Source of the DNA: Opitutaceae bacterium
Lineage (GTDB): Bacteria; Verrucomicrobiota; Verrucomicrobiia; Opitutales; Opitutaceae
NCBI GenBank assembly: GCA_031263125.1
Contig: JAISGL010000334.1
Location: forward strand, 1 to 35,367
Reading direction: 5' to 3'
Length of the DNA stretch: 35,367 nucleotides
Of this stretch, positions 1 through 8,176 are shown one piece after another (positions within the stretch are counted from its first letter, which is position 1; each line of letters opens with the position of its first letter). Below the pieces are notes generated by a model. The model made no database searches and was not told where the DNA came from. It saw nothing but the letters and a program-made list of their open reading frames with translations. The position numbers and the translations under genes were made by a program.

Positions 1-1539
1 TTCCTTGTCTGCGCCGGCGCGACGGCTCACGCCGCCCAAAAATGGATTAAACTCTCAAGCGAACATTTTGATTTGTTCAGTTGCACGTCGGAAGGCGACT
101 CGCGGCAGCTCCTCGTCGAATTGGAACAATTCCGCGAATTCTTCTTCACCGTCATCCCGCAAGGCCGCGTTTATGACGCGAAACCGGCAATATTCATATT
201 TGATACGCAAAAACAATACAGCCCCTACCAAATCCTCACGCCCGACGGAAAAGAACGGCCCAATATCGGCGTTTACATGGGCGGCCCATTGCAGGCGCGC
301 ATCATGCTGTTAAATCATAATATCGAACAGGGCCTCTCCACGATCTTTCACGAATATGTACACTCGCTCGCGCACGCCCGCATGGGGACAAAAATCCCCG
401 CGTGGTTCAACGAAGGCCTCGCCGAAGTCTACGAAACATTCAGCGTCTCCCGCGACACCGTCATCTTTGGCAAAGCGCACGAGGGCCACGTCCGCGCCCT
501 GCGAACCACGCCCATGATTCCATTGGGCACCTTGTTTTCCGTGGATCATAAAAGCCCGTATTATAACGAGCGCGAAAAAATGAATATATTCTATTCCCAG
601 TCGTGGGCGCTCATCCACTACGCGATGCTCGGAACAAACAATGAGCCTTACACCATGAAAAACATCCTTCGCTTTGTGGATGTGATTTCGCGTCCCAACA
701 GCGTGTACACGGAAGCCTTCGCCAAAATATTCGGCACGGATTACAAACAACTGGAAAAGGCTCTCGGCGCCTATCTGCGCGCCGGAAAATACACGCAAAT
801 GACCACCAAAATCCCCATGAAACCCATCGCGGGAAAAATCACGGTCACGCCCATGACGGACGGGGAGCGCGACATCGAACTCGCCGGACTGTTGTGGCGC
901 TCGCGCAAAGCCCTCGCAGCCGAGGTGGCGCTGTTCCAGCTTATGGAACAATATCCCGAAAATCCGCGCCCCTATGAAATCTTCGCGGAAATAAAAATGG
1001 CGGAGCGGGAAAAAAGCAGCGTCACGGATTACCTGCGCAAAGCCGTTGATAAAAAATCCACCAACCCGATGGTGTACACCTGGCTCCTGAGAAATTATTA
1101 CAGCGGCTCGAACCAGCCGCCCGGTTACATGATGCCCGACGACATGGCCGCCGAATACACCGCCCTCGTTGACCGCGCGCTGGAACTCGCGCCCGACTGC
1201 ATGGAAGCCTACGAAATGCTCGCCATCATCGAATCGCAACGGGCCAGCATACGCGTCAAAAAAATGAATGCCGTGCTCGAAGCCCTCATCTCCATGCGTG
1301 AACGCGGCAGGACATGCCTTGCGCTGGCCACCGTCTACTGGCGCCTGAAACGTTACGACGACGCGGAATCCGCGTTGAAAGTCCTGTCGGCGGACCCGAA
1401 ATCCACCTACGACATAAAGCGTCGCGCGCGCGATTTGGAGCGCCGCATCGCAAAGGAAACCGGCAGGGAAGTTCCGCCGCCCCTGCCCCGCCCGCCCAAA
1501 CAACGGCAGCCATTCACCCTGCCGTTCGGCGAAAAGTGA
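1..1539 (+). CDS. Exported peptidase-MA-like (gluzincin) protein with TPR-like C-terminus, 5' partial
   Basis: The reading frame is open from base 1, so the start lies outside the window. The first residues (FLVCAGATAHA, then AQKW) look like the end of a signal peptide, so the protein is probably exported. A zinc-protease motif HEYVH is encoded at 349-363, followed by WFNEGLAE, whose Glu would be the third metal ligand; this is the peptidase MA-like/DUF1570 arrangement found in proteins of this type. The last 200 or so residues are helical and TPR-like (for example the stretch around YEIFAEIKMAEREKSSVTDY) and end in a proline-rich tail. The substrate cannot be read from the sequence. The frame closes with TGA at 1537. 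It has no obvious partner gene; what follows is 1.1 kb of repeats. The internal ATG at 73 is not a credible start because the frame upstream is clearly coding. Confidence 0.75.
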   Translation, partial: FLVCAGATAHAAQKWIKLSSEHFDLFSCTSEGDSRQLLVELEQFREFFFTVIPQGRVYDAKPAIFIFDTQKQYSPYQILTPDGKERPNIGVYMGGPLQARIMLLNHNIEQGLSTIFHEYVHSLAHARMGTKIPAWFNEGLAEVYETFSVSRDTVIFGKAHEGHVRALRTTPMIPLGTLFSVDHKSPYYNEREKMNIFYSQSWALIHYAMLGTNNEPYTMKNILRFVDVISRPNSVYTEAFAKIFGTDYKQLEKALGAYLRAGKYTQMTTKIPMKPIAGKITVTPMTDGERDIELAGLLWRSRKALAAEVALFQLMEQYPENPRPYEIFAEIKMAEREKSSVTDYLRKAVDKKSTNPMVYTWLLRNYYSGSNQPPGYMMPDDMAAEYTALVDRALELAPDCMEAYEMLAIIESQRASIRVKKMNAVLEALISMRERGRTCLALATVYWRLKRYDDAESALKVLSADPKSTYDIKRRARDLERRIAKETGREVPPPLPRPPKQRQPFTLPFGEK

Positions 1540-1595
1540 CGGAAATACGCGATTGGTTTTCCCAAAAAACGCGGCAGCGCCTGGGGGCTTGGGAG

Positions 1596-1690
1596 CCTGG
1601 GAGCACGGGCATCTTTGCCCGCGATGCGTCATCGAAAAACACCAAGCGGGCGCACGGTATTTCGCGAGCAGAGATGTCCGCGCTCCCAGG
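1596..1690. repeat. 95-bp hairpin repeat element, copy A
   Basis: The element begins CCTGGGAGCACGGGCAT and ends ATGTCCGCGCTCCCAGG, so its ends are inverted repeats that could form a long stem. A second copy of exactly the same length lies at 32957-33051, and a truncated right half starts at 1951. It looks like a REP/MITE-type non-coding repeat. Confidence 0.8.
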
Positions 1691-2237
1691 CGGGGTCTTC
1701 GCGTTGCCTCCACCCAACACCTAATCGCAGGATTCCGGTTTGGTTGGCGGAGTTTATTTGACGTTTGACGTTGACGTTGACGGTGACGGCGGAAGTGCGC
1801 CCTTGCAGCAGTTACGCATCGTTGCCCTTAAGTGATATTGTGCAATTCATTGATATATAAAGAATTGCAAACATCATTTTTCGCAAAATTTAGATGTAAA
1901 TTTTAATGTTAATGATGTACATAATCTGTCCCTGTTTTTCTGTTTTTCCCCAAGCGGGCGCATGACGTTTCGCAGGCAGAGATGCCCGCGCTTCCAAGAA
2001 GGGCCTTCGCGTTGCCTCCACCCAACACCCAATCGCGAGATTCGGGTTTGGTTGGTTGGCGGGGTTTATTTGACGTTTGACGTTGACGTTGACGGCGGAA
2101 GTGCGCCCTTGCAGCAGTTACGTATCGTCGCCCTTAAGTGATATTACGCAATTCATTGATATATAAATAATTGCAAACATCATTTTTCGTAAAATTCAGG
2201 TGTGAATTTTAATGATGTACATAATCTGTCCCTGTTT
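1643..2237. repeat. Direct duplication of about 290 bp, two copies
   Basis: Copy 1 spans 1643-1937 and copy 2 spans 1951-2237, separated by 13 bases. Both run from CAAGCGGGCGCA, the middle of the 95-bp hairpin element, through GTTGAC repeats and an AT-rich part (ATTCATTGATATATAA) to ATAATCTGTCCCTGTTT. They differ at scattered bases and small indels, so the duplication is not recent. Neither copy encodes a protein. Confidence 0.85.
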
Positions 2238-2645
2238 ATGTCTCTGTTTATCCCGATTTATTCGGCTTCGATCTTGTCTGCTTGCGTGCCAGTTATTTTT
2301 ACGATTTTCCCGGGATCACCGTCGCCGCCCCGGGCAATCACCAAACGCATGCCGGGCAGGCTGCCTGTGTCACCCAACCCCGTGTCACCCACCCTCCCTG
2401 CCACCCAATCCGCAATCATCGCCTCTGCTTTCGGGGTTGATCCATCCCTCCCCGTTACTTCCCCATTACTTCCCCGTTACTTCCTCATCACTGCTTCTCC
2501 CCAGATTGCGTCTCCCCGGATAATCCGCCTTCGGAAATCGAAAATGAGAAGCCATGTGAAAAAACAAACAAACCGGACATAAAAACTTTTCACCGGCCTG
2601 ATCTTGTCAGACGATCCCGCGTCACGCACCCACGCACCCATCCAT

Positions 2646-4754
2646 ATGAGCACAAACGCCCCCATCTCCACCACACTCCCCACACGCCCCACACGCCCCG
2701 CACGCCGGTTTCCCAAGCTGCCCAAACTGCCCCGCGTCATCCTCTGGACGCTTGTCGTCACCATCGGAGCCGCCTCGCTCGGCGTGCTCGCATTCTCGCG
2801 CGGCGAACAAATCAACGCGCTCTGGATCGTCGTCGCCTCGGTGTGCGTGTTCGCGGTCGCGTACCGATTCCACTCCGCGTGGCTCATGGCCAAAGTGCTC
2901 ACGACCGACGACCTCCGCGCCACACCCGCCGTCACCCACGAGGACGGACGCGACTACGTGAAGACAAACCGCTGGATCGTCTTCGGACACCACTTCGCCG
3001 CCATCGCCGGACCCGGCCCGCTCGTCGGCCCCGTGCTCGCCGCGCAATTCGGCTTCATGCCCGGACTTCTCTGGATGCTCATCGGCGCCACGCTTGGCGG
3101 CGCCGTCCACGACTCGGTCATCCTCTTCTGCTCCATCCGCCGCGGCGGAAAATCCCTCGGCCAAATGATTCGCGACGAGACCGGTCCGCTCGCCGGCTTT
3201 CTCGCGCTCGTGAGCATCGTGTCGATCATGGTGATCATCCTCGCCGTGCTCTCGCTCGTCGTCGTCAACGCCCTCGCCGAAAGCCCCTGGGGACTCTTCA
3301 CCATCGCCGCCACCATGCCGCTCGCCATGCTCATGGGCTGCGCGCTCCGCTTCTGGACGCCGGGCCGCATCGGGCTTGTCAGCGCGTTCGGCGTCGTCGG
3401 ACTCCTCGCCGCCGTGGTCGGGGGAAAATTTTTGCAGGGCAGTCCGCTCGAATCCCTTTTCCTCCTTAAAAACACAACACTCGCCTGGTGGATCATGGGC
3501 TACGGCCTCCTTGCCAGCGTGCTCCCCGTGTGGCTCCTGCTCGCGCCGCGCGACTACCTGAGCACGTTCATGAAAATCGGCGTCGTCGCCGTGCTCGCCC
3601 TCGCGATCGTGTTCATCGCGCCCGCGCTGCAAATGCCCGCCTTCACCGCGTTCATCGACGGCAGCGGGCCGGTTTTTGCGGGACCGGTTTTTCCATTCTG
3701 CTTCATCACCATCGCGTGCGCCGCCGTGTCGGGTTTCCACTCGCTCATCGCCTCCGGCACCACGCCCAAAATCATCGCGCGCGAAAAAGACATCCGCGTC
3801 ATCGGCTACGGCGCGATGATCACCGAAATGCTCGTCGGCGTGATGGCGCTCATCGCCGCGTGCACCATGCACCCCGGCGAATATTTCGCGATCAACATGA
3901 AAGGCGAACCCGCCGCCGTCACCGCCCGCGTCACCTCGCTCGGCTATCCCATCACCGAGGCGCAAATGGCGCAACTCGCCGACGACGTTGGCGAGCACAC
4001 CATGATCGGACGCGCGGGCGGCGCGCCCACCTTCGCCGTCGGCATGGCCGAGATGCTCTCGCGCGTCTACGAAAGCAAAACCGCGAAACAAATCTGGTAT
4101 CACTTTGCCATCATGTTCGAGGCGCTTTTCATCCTGACGACCGTCGACGCCGGCACGCGCGTCGGACGTTTCCTCGTGCAAGACCTGCTCGGCATGGCGT
4201 GGAAACCGCTTGGGCGCACCACCTCGCGCGCCAGCGCATGGCTCGCGAGCCTCCTCTTCGTCGCCGCGTGGGGCTGGTTCCTTTACCAAGGCGTCATCGA
4301 TCCGCTCGGCGGCATCAATTCCCTCTGGCCGATCTTCGGCGTGGCGAACCAGCTCCTCGCCGTGCTCGCGCTCTCGCTCGGCACCACCGTGCTCATTAAA
4401 ATGGGCAAGGCGCGCCACATCTGGGCAACGCTGCTCCCGCTCGCGTGGCTCTGCTCCGTGACGATCAGCGCCGGCCTCATGAAAATTTTCAGCGCCGACC
4501 CGCGCCTCGGATTCCTCAGCCACGCCGCCGTGTTGCGCGGCAACATCGCCGCCGGCGGCGCCGAAGACCAACTCGCGCAATGGAGCCGTCTCCTCACGTC
4601 GGACTGCGTGAACAGCATCGTGACCGGCGCGTTCCTCGTGCTCGTGCTGCTCGTCGTCGGCGTCAGCGCGCGCCAGTGGTGGCGGCTCCTCACCAAACGC
4701 GAAACGCCAGTGCTCACCGAGGAACCCTACGTGGCCGTGAAAAACGAAACATAA
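2646..4754 (+). CDS. cstA: CstA-family carbon starvation protein / pyruvate-type transporter
   Basis: This 702-residue membrane protein belongs to the CstA family, which imports pyruvate (and has been linked to peptide uptake) across the inner membrane. The family signature GHHFAAIAGPGPLVGPVLAA is present near residue 120, many hydrophobic segments follow to the C-terminus, and the length equals E. coli CstA (about 701). The ATG at 2646 is preferred to an in-frame TTG at 2604 because it gives the family length; neither has a ribosome binding site. The N-terminal TLPTRPTRPARRF segment is encoded by short tandem CACACGCCC-like repeats and is probably dispensable. The gene stands alone between repeat-rich spacers. 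The third codon base is strongly C-biased. No adjacent two-component sensor such as BtsSR is present. Confidence 0.93.
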   Translation: MSTNAPISTTLPTRPTRPARRFPKLPKLPRVILWTLVVTIGAASLGVLAFSRGEQINALWIVVASVCVFAVAYRFHSAWLMAKVLTTDDLRATPAVTHEDGRDYVKTNRWIVFGHHFAAIAGPGPLVGPVLAAQFGFMPGLLWMLIGATLGGAVHDSVILFCSIRRGGKSLGQMIRDETGPLAGFLALVSIVSIMVIILAVLSLVVVNALAESPWGLFTIAATMPLAMLMGCALRFWTPGRIGLVSAFGVVGLLAAVVGGKFLQGSPLESLFLLKNTTLAWWIMGYGLLASVLPVWLLLAPRDYLSTFMKIGVVAVLALAIVFIAPALQMPAFTAFIDGSGPVFAGPVFPFCFITIACAAVSGFHSLIASGTTPKIIAREKDIRVIGYGAMITEMLVGVMALIAACTMHPGEYFAINMKGEPAAVTARVTSLGYPITEAQMAQLADDVGEHTMIGRAGGAPTFAVGMAEMLSRVYESKTAKQIWYHFAIMFEALFILTTVDAGTRVGRFLVQDLLGMAWKPLGRTTSRASAWLASLLFVAAWGWFLYQGVIDPLGGINSLWPIFGVANQLLAVLALSLGTTVLIKMGKARHIWATLLPLAWLCSVTISAGLMKIFSADPRLGFLSHAAVLRGNIAAGGAEDQLAQWSRLLTSDCVNSIVTGAFLVLVLLVVGVSARQWWRLLTKRETPVLTEEPYVAVKNET

Positions 4755-4823
4755 AATGCAACCGTGAAAAAACACGAAGGACCCGGCGCGACGAAGCCGC
4801 AACCAAAGGTGGAGTGTTTTTAA

Positions 4824-4930
4824 TTCACCGCGGAGAACACTGAGAGCACGGAGAACCTGAGAGCACGGAGAACATTGAGAACGCGGAGAAATGCTTCCGC
4901 CTCCGTGTCCTCGGTGTCCTCCGTGGTGAA
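4824..4930. repeat. Inverted repeat of the 'accacggaggacacggag' type
   Basis: A left arm at 4824-4853 (TTCACCGCGGAGAACACTGA...) and a right arm at 4901-4930 match in 25 of 30 positions when one is reverse-complemented. Between them are short GAGAGCACGGAGAAC repeats. It sits 70 bases after cstA and could act as a transcript-end hairpin, though no T-run follows. Confidence 0.75.
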
Positions 4931-5045
4931 TTGGTCTGGATGGGATTGTCCCGTAGGAAAATCGTGCGCAAAAAAATCAATTCTCAAAGTCAGCAGCTCG
5001 AAGAATGCGAAGCGCGGAAAAAGTGAAACCGAAAACAACAGCAAC

Positions 5046-5117
5046 CCTCAACCTTCAGCCCTTCCGCAATCTTCAACCTTCAGCCCTTCAGCTTTTCAGC
5101 CCTTCAGCCCTTCAGAC
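5046..5117. repeat. Short tandem repeat, CTTCAGCC type
   Basis: Imperfect head-to-tail repeats of about 9-10 bases (CCCTTCAGC/CTTCAACCTT) fill the spacer before the HTH/SEC-C gene. The rest of 4755-5233 holds the inverted repeat listed separately and no credible gene. Confidence 0.75.
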
Positions 5118-5233
5118 CCTTTCCTCCTTCGCGATTGGACAAACCGAAACACAAACCGGGCTACAAACCGAAACATGCCCCCAAATATAAAAGCTGGCGC
5201 ACCTCCGCCCGACTGGTTTTTCTTCCGTATAAC

Positions 5234-6097
5234 ATGCCGCATATGAATCCCGACAACAACATCCCCGCCACCGAAACCAAGAGGCAAAAAATCAACCGCC
5301 TTCTCGCGCAGGGCATGACGCCCACGCAAATCGCGAAGGAAGCCGGCGTCTCGCGATACTACGTTTACATCGTCAAAAACAACCTCACCCTCCCGCGCTA
5401 CGCACGCCCGGGACTCAAGAACACGGAACCCCGGCGCCCGGGACCCGGACGCGGCAATCGCAAAGCCGTCCCCTTCACCGACGAGGAACGCGCCGCCTTC
5501 GCCGCCGTCCTCTCCGGCCCGCCGCCGGTCCCCACGCGCGCCCGGAAAAAGAGCGCGTCCCCCCCCGGCGATTTGTGGACCGCCAAGCAGTCGCGCGCCT
5601 GGTTTTTAAGGCACTTCGGACGCTACCCGCAACGCCGCCAGCTCGCCGACTTCGCCGAGGAACACGGCATCATCTTCGCGCCGGAAGACCCCGATGACAT
5701 GGAATGGGATTCGCTCAATTTTTTCGACGCCACCTTCTACGCCACGCAAGCCGCGCGCATCCAGGCGCGCAAGGAATCCGGCGGGGCCAAACCGCGCGAT
5801 GCCATCGCGACAAACCCCGATGAACCCACGCCGGAGAAGAAATACCGCCGCCGTTCCGCGCGCGTGGAAATCCTCACCGAGGCCGACATCGCCGAGATGG
5901 AACGCGCCAACAAAAGAGTGCAGGAGGAAATGGCCCGCAACGCCGTCGCCATCGCCGCCAAATCACACGCGCAACCCATCCGCTCCCCCGGCGTCAAACT
6001 CGGCCGCAACGACCCCTGCCCTCATAACCCCGGCATCAAGTTCAAACGCTGCTGCGGCGCCGACGGCGACCACTTCTGCACCCGCGACGCGCAATAA
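5234..6097 (+). CDS. Small HTH protein with C-terminal SEC-C zinc motif
   Basis: This 287-residue basic protein has a resolvase/Trp-repressor-like helix-turn-helix near residues 14-45 (KINRLLAQGMTPTQIAKEAG, followed by VSRYYVYIVKNN) and ends with a SEC-C motif (GRNDPCPHNPGIKFKRCCG), the zinc-binding tail known from SecA and many small proteins. The middle is rich in Arg, Pro and Lys. DNA binding is a fair guess; the target and job are unknown. An in-frame TTG at 5135 would add a lysine/proline-rich stretch made from repeat DNA, so the ATG at 5234 is preferred; the ATG at 5243 is equally possible. It stands alone. Confidence 0.7.
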   Translation: MPHMNPDNNIPATETKRQKINRLLAQGMTPTQIAKEAGVSRYYVYIVKNNLTLPRYARPGLKNTEPRRPGPGRGNRKAVPFTDEERAAFAAVLSGPPPVPTRARKKSASPPGDLWTAKQSRAWFLRHFGRYPQRRQLADFAEEHGIIFAPEDPDDMEWDSLNFFDATFYATQAARIQARKESGGAKPRDAIATNPDEPTPEKKYRRRSARVEILTEADIAEMERANKRVQEEMARNAVAIAAKSHAQPIRSPGVKLGRNDPCPHNPGIKFKRCCGADGDHFCTRDAQ

Positions 6098-6160
6098 CCC
6101 AAGACAGGCGAAGCTCCGCCTGAATGCAGCACAAACATAGCACGCAGCCGCCGGATTGAC

Positions 6161-6214
6161 GTAGCACGGGCATCTTGCCCGCGTTCCGGGAGTAGCGCGG
6201 GCGTCCCGCCCGCG
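6161..6214. repeat. Two copies of the 23-bp GTAGCGCGGGC palindromic repeat
   Basis: Copies at 6161-6183 and 6192-6214 read GTAGCRCGGGC-AT/GT-CYYGCCCGCG. They are the same repeat as the array at 7978-8092, each able to form a small GC-rich hairpin. The rest of 6098-6373 contains the element at 6312-6355 and no gene. Confidence 0.85.
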
Positions 6215-6311
6215 TCGGAGACGTCATGCCGGCTTCGATACAGGCAAAATGTCCGTGCCGCGGCGTCTTGCTTGTCCGGTTTTTGTTACGCGCCCCGCGG
6301 CGGCAGATTTC

Positions 6312-6355
6312 GTAGCCTGACCTTGTGTCAGGCCGCGCACGCCGCGTAACATCAG
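6312..6355. repeat. CTGATGTTACGCG hairpin element, partial copy
   Basis: It contains the hairpin GCCTGACCTTGTGTCAGGC followed by CCGCGTAACATCAG. The same parts occur in a complete element at 31769-31895 and in another partial copy at 35114-35155. It ends 18 bases before the pectate lyase start. Confidence 0.8.
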
Positions 6356-6373
6356 TAATTATATTTTTGAGAA

Positions 6374-7867
6374 ATGATATTAACCGCCATGCAACCTGAA
6401 AAATCCCATCCTCTCCACCGCTCCGCCAGCCGCTCCGTCAGCTGCGCCGCCAACCGCTTCGACAACCGCTCCGTCAGCCGCGCCGCCGGCCATGTCGCCC
6501 ACCGTGTCGCGGCCATCGTGTGTTTTGCGATATCCTGCTGTTTCTGTTTTCCCAACCGCGCCGCCGCGGCCGTGTGGCATGTCGCGCCTGATGGCGATGA
6601 CGCCGCCGCCGGCTCGCTGGCGAAACCCTTCGCCACGGTGCAACGCGCGCAAAAGGCCGCCTCGCCCGGCGACACGGTTTATTTGCGCGGCGGCGTCTAC
6701 AAAATGCAGGAGGCGCAAATCGCGCGGCGCGACGGCATTTTTGCCTACCTCATGGTTTTGGACAAAAGCGGCGAAAAAGGAAAACCGATCACCTATGCGG
6801 CGTATCAGGACGAAAAACCGGTGTTTGATTGCACCGACGTGAAGCCCGCCAACTGCCGCGTGGACGCCTTCCTCGTTTCCGGTTCGTGGCTGCACCTGCG
6901 CGGCATCGACGTGACCGGCGTGCAAGTCACCATCACGGGCCACACGCAATCCATCTGTTTTGAAGTCCACGGCGACAACAATATTTTCGAACGCCTCACC
7001 ATGCACGACGGACAGGCCATCGGCGTTTATCTGGCGCGTCGCGCGTCGCAAAACCTGATCCTCAACTGCGATGCCTGGAACAACTGGGATTATACTTCCG
7101 AGGGCGGCGCCGGTGGCAACGCCGATGGCTTTGGGTGTCATGGCGATGGCGCCGGAAATATATTCCGGGGCTGCCGCGCCTGGTATAATAGTGACGACGG
7201 TTTTGATTGTATCAATCAAGCCCAGGCCGTGGTGTTCGAAGATTGCTGGGCGTTTTATAACGGCCTCAACAAAGCCGGAAAATCACTCGGTGACGGCAAC
7301 GGTTTCAAGGCCGGCGGCTACGGCATCAGAAACTCCAACGTGCCGAATCCCATCCCGCGCAATACCGTGCGCAACTGCATCGCCGTTCGCAACAAAGTCA
7401 GCGGATTCTATGCAAATCACCATCCGGGCGGCGGTGATTGGTATAATAATTCCGCCTACGCCAACGGGCGGGCCAATTATAATTTCCTCTGCCACAAACC
7501 CGACCCCGACAAAACCAAACGCGGTGTGGATATCCCCGGCGCCGGCCATGTGATACGCAACAACCTCAGCCACGGCACGCCACCGGACAGGGCGGTCATC
7601 CAGCTTGCGGCCACCGGCAATCAAATCGATCACAACGCCTTTCCTCCCGGAATGGTTTTGTCCGATTCGGATTTTGAAAGCCTTGACGAGACGCAACTCA
7701 CCGCACCCCGCCAGCCCGGTGGCGGCCTGCCCAAACTCACCTTTCTCAAGCCAAAAGCGGGAACCCCGCTGATAGGCGCCGGTGTAAATGTCGGTCTGCC
7801 CTTTGCCGGTGAAGCCCCGGACATCGGCGCGATTTCGCAGTCCCCCGAAAAGGGCAACCGCAACTGA
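6374..7867 (+). CDS. Exported pectate lyase-like beta-helix protein (PL9 type)
   Basis: The 497-residue product has an N-terminal export segment ending near FPNRAAAA-VWHV (about residue 65) and then a right-handed parallel beta-helix fold of the PL9 pectate lyase kind. Family-like motifs are NADGFGCHGDGAGNIFRGC, AWYNSDDGFDC, FEDCWAFYNG and GDGNGFKAGGYG; Lys312 in the last motif is in the place of the PL9 catalytic lysine. It would cleave polygalacturonate by beta-elimination outside the cytoplasm. The ATG at 6374 gives a long N-region with SRSVS/NRSVS repeats; the ATG at 6389 is an alternative. Neither has a ribosome binding site. It stands alone, bounded by repeats, and shows no ROK-type operator, so it is probably regulated separately from the locus to its right. 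The exact substrate is not certain. Confidence 0.82.
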   Translation: MILTAMQPEKSHPLHRSASRSVSCAANRFDNRSVSRAAGHVAHRVAAIVCFAISCCFCFPNRAAAAVWHVAPDGDDAAAGSLAKPFATVQRAQKAASPGDTVYLRGGVYKMQEAQIARRDGIFAYLMVLDKSGEKGKPITYAAYQDEKPVFDCTDVKPANCRVDAFLVSGSWLHLRGIDVTGVQVTITGHTQSICFEVHGDNNIFERLTMHDGQAIGVYLARRASQNLILNCDAWNNWDYTSEGGAGGNADGFGCHGDGAGNIFRGCRAWYNSDDGFDCINQAQAVVFEDCWAFYNGLNKAGKSLGDGNGFKAGGYGIRNSNVPNPIPRNTVRNCIAVRNKVSGFYANHHPGGGDWYNNSAYANGRANYNFLCHKPDPDKTKRGVDIPGAGHVIRNNLSHGTPPDRAVIQLAATGNQIDHNAFPPGMVLSDSDFESLDETQLTAPRQPGGGLPKLTFLKPKAGTPLIGAGVNVGLPFAGEAPDIGAISQSPEKGNRN

Positions 7868-7977
7868 TGCCAGTCGTCGAAAACCGTCGTCGAAAACCGG
7901 CCCGTTCGAAGCATTCGCGATATGATGCTGTTACAGGACGCATCACAAAAACTGAACGGGCCAGGCCGCCGGATCGA

Positions 7978-8092
7978 GTAGCGCGGGCATCCCGCCCGTG
8001 AGTCTGCGTAGCGCGGGCGTCCCGCCCGCGTTTCGGGAGTAGCGCGGGCATCTTGCCCGCGTTCCGGGAGTAGCGCGGGCGTCCCGCCCGCG
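7978..8092. repeat. Array of four 23-bp palindromic REP-like repeats
   Basis: Units at 7978-8000, 8008-8030, 8039-8061 and 8070-8092 share GTAGCGCGGGC..CGCCCGCG and are separated by 7-8 bases. An inverted, degenerate unit follows at about 8130-8152. The array lies between two convergent genes. Confidence 0.88.
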
Positions 8093-8108
8093 CCGAAAAC
8101 GGCATGGG

Positions 8109-8129
8109 GGGCGGCGCTTCGCGCCGCCC
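8109..8129. terminator. GC-rich hairpin between convergent genes
   Basis: GGGCGGCGC-TTC-GCGCCGCCC forms a perfect 9-bp stem with a 3-base loop. It lies between the 3' ends of the pectate lyase and the ROK gene. No T-run follows on either strand, so a terminator role is a guess from position. Confidence 0.45.
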
Positions 8130-8176
8130 ACGGGCAAGATGTCCGTGCTGCGCGAGACAGGTCTTCGGCCCGACGT

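Larger units (their letters stand above)
1540..2645. other. Gene-free 1.1-kb spacer filled with repeats
   Basis: No reading frame here looks like a protein; those present are low in complexity or sit inside repeated DNA. The stretch holds one full copy of a 95-bp hairpin element (1596-1690), a direct duplication of about 290 bp (1643-1937 and 1951-2237), short GTTGAC-type repeats (about 1761-1785 and 2069-2090) and three head-to-tail copies of CCCCRTTACTT at 2450-2482. The AT-rich parts of the duplicated units (about 1840-1920 and 2145-2220) are the best place for a promoter, but no convincing -35/-10 pair was identified. Confidence 0.7.

Noticed and set aside
2202-2582. 126-residue plus-strand frame in the spacer before cstA
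   Set aside because: Begins inside the duplicated repeat and is proline/serine-rich low complexity; no homology recognised.
2622-4802. 726-residue open frame antisense to cstA
   Set aside because: Composition is His/Asp/Glu/Arg-rich without hydrophobic core or motifs; it is the expected shadow of a GC-rich, C-ending gene.
7978-8092. Regular repeats that might be a CRISPR array
   Set aside because: Each unit is itself a palindrome, spacers are only 7-8 bases and similar to each other, and there are no cas genes.
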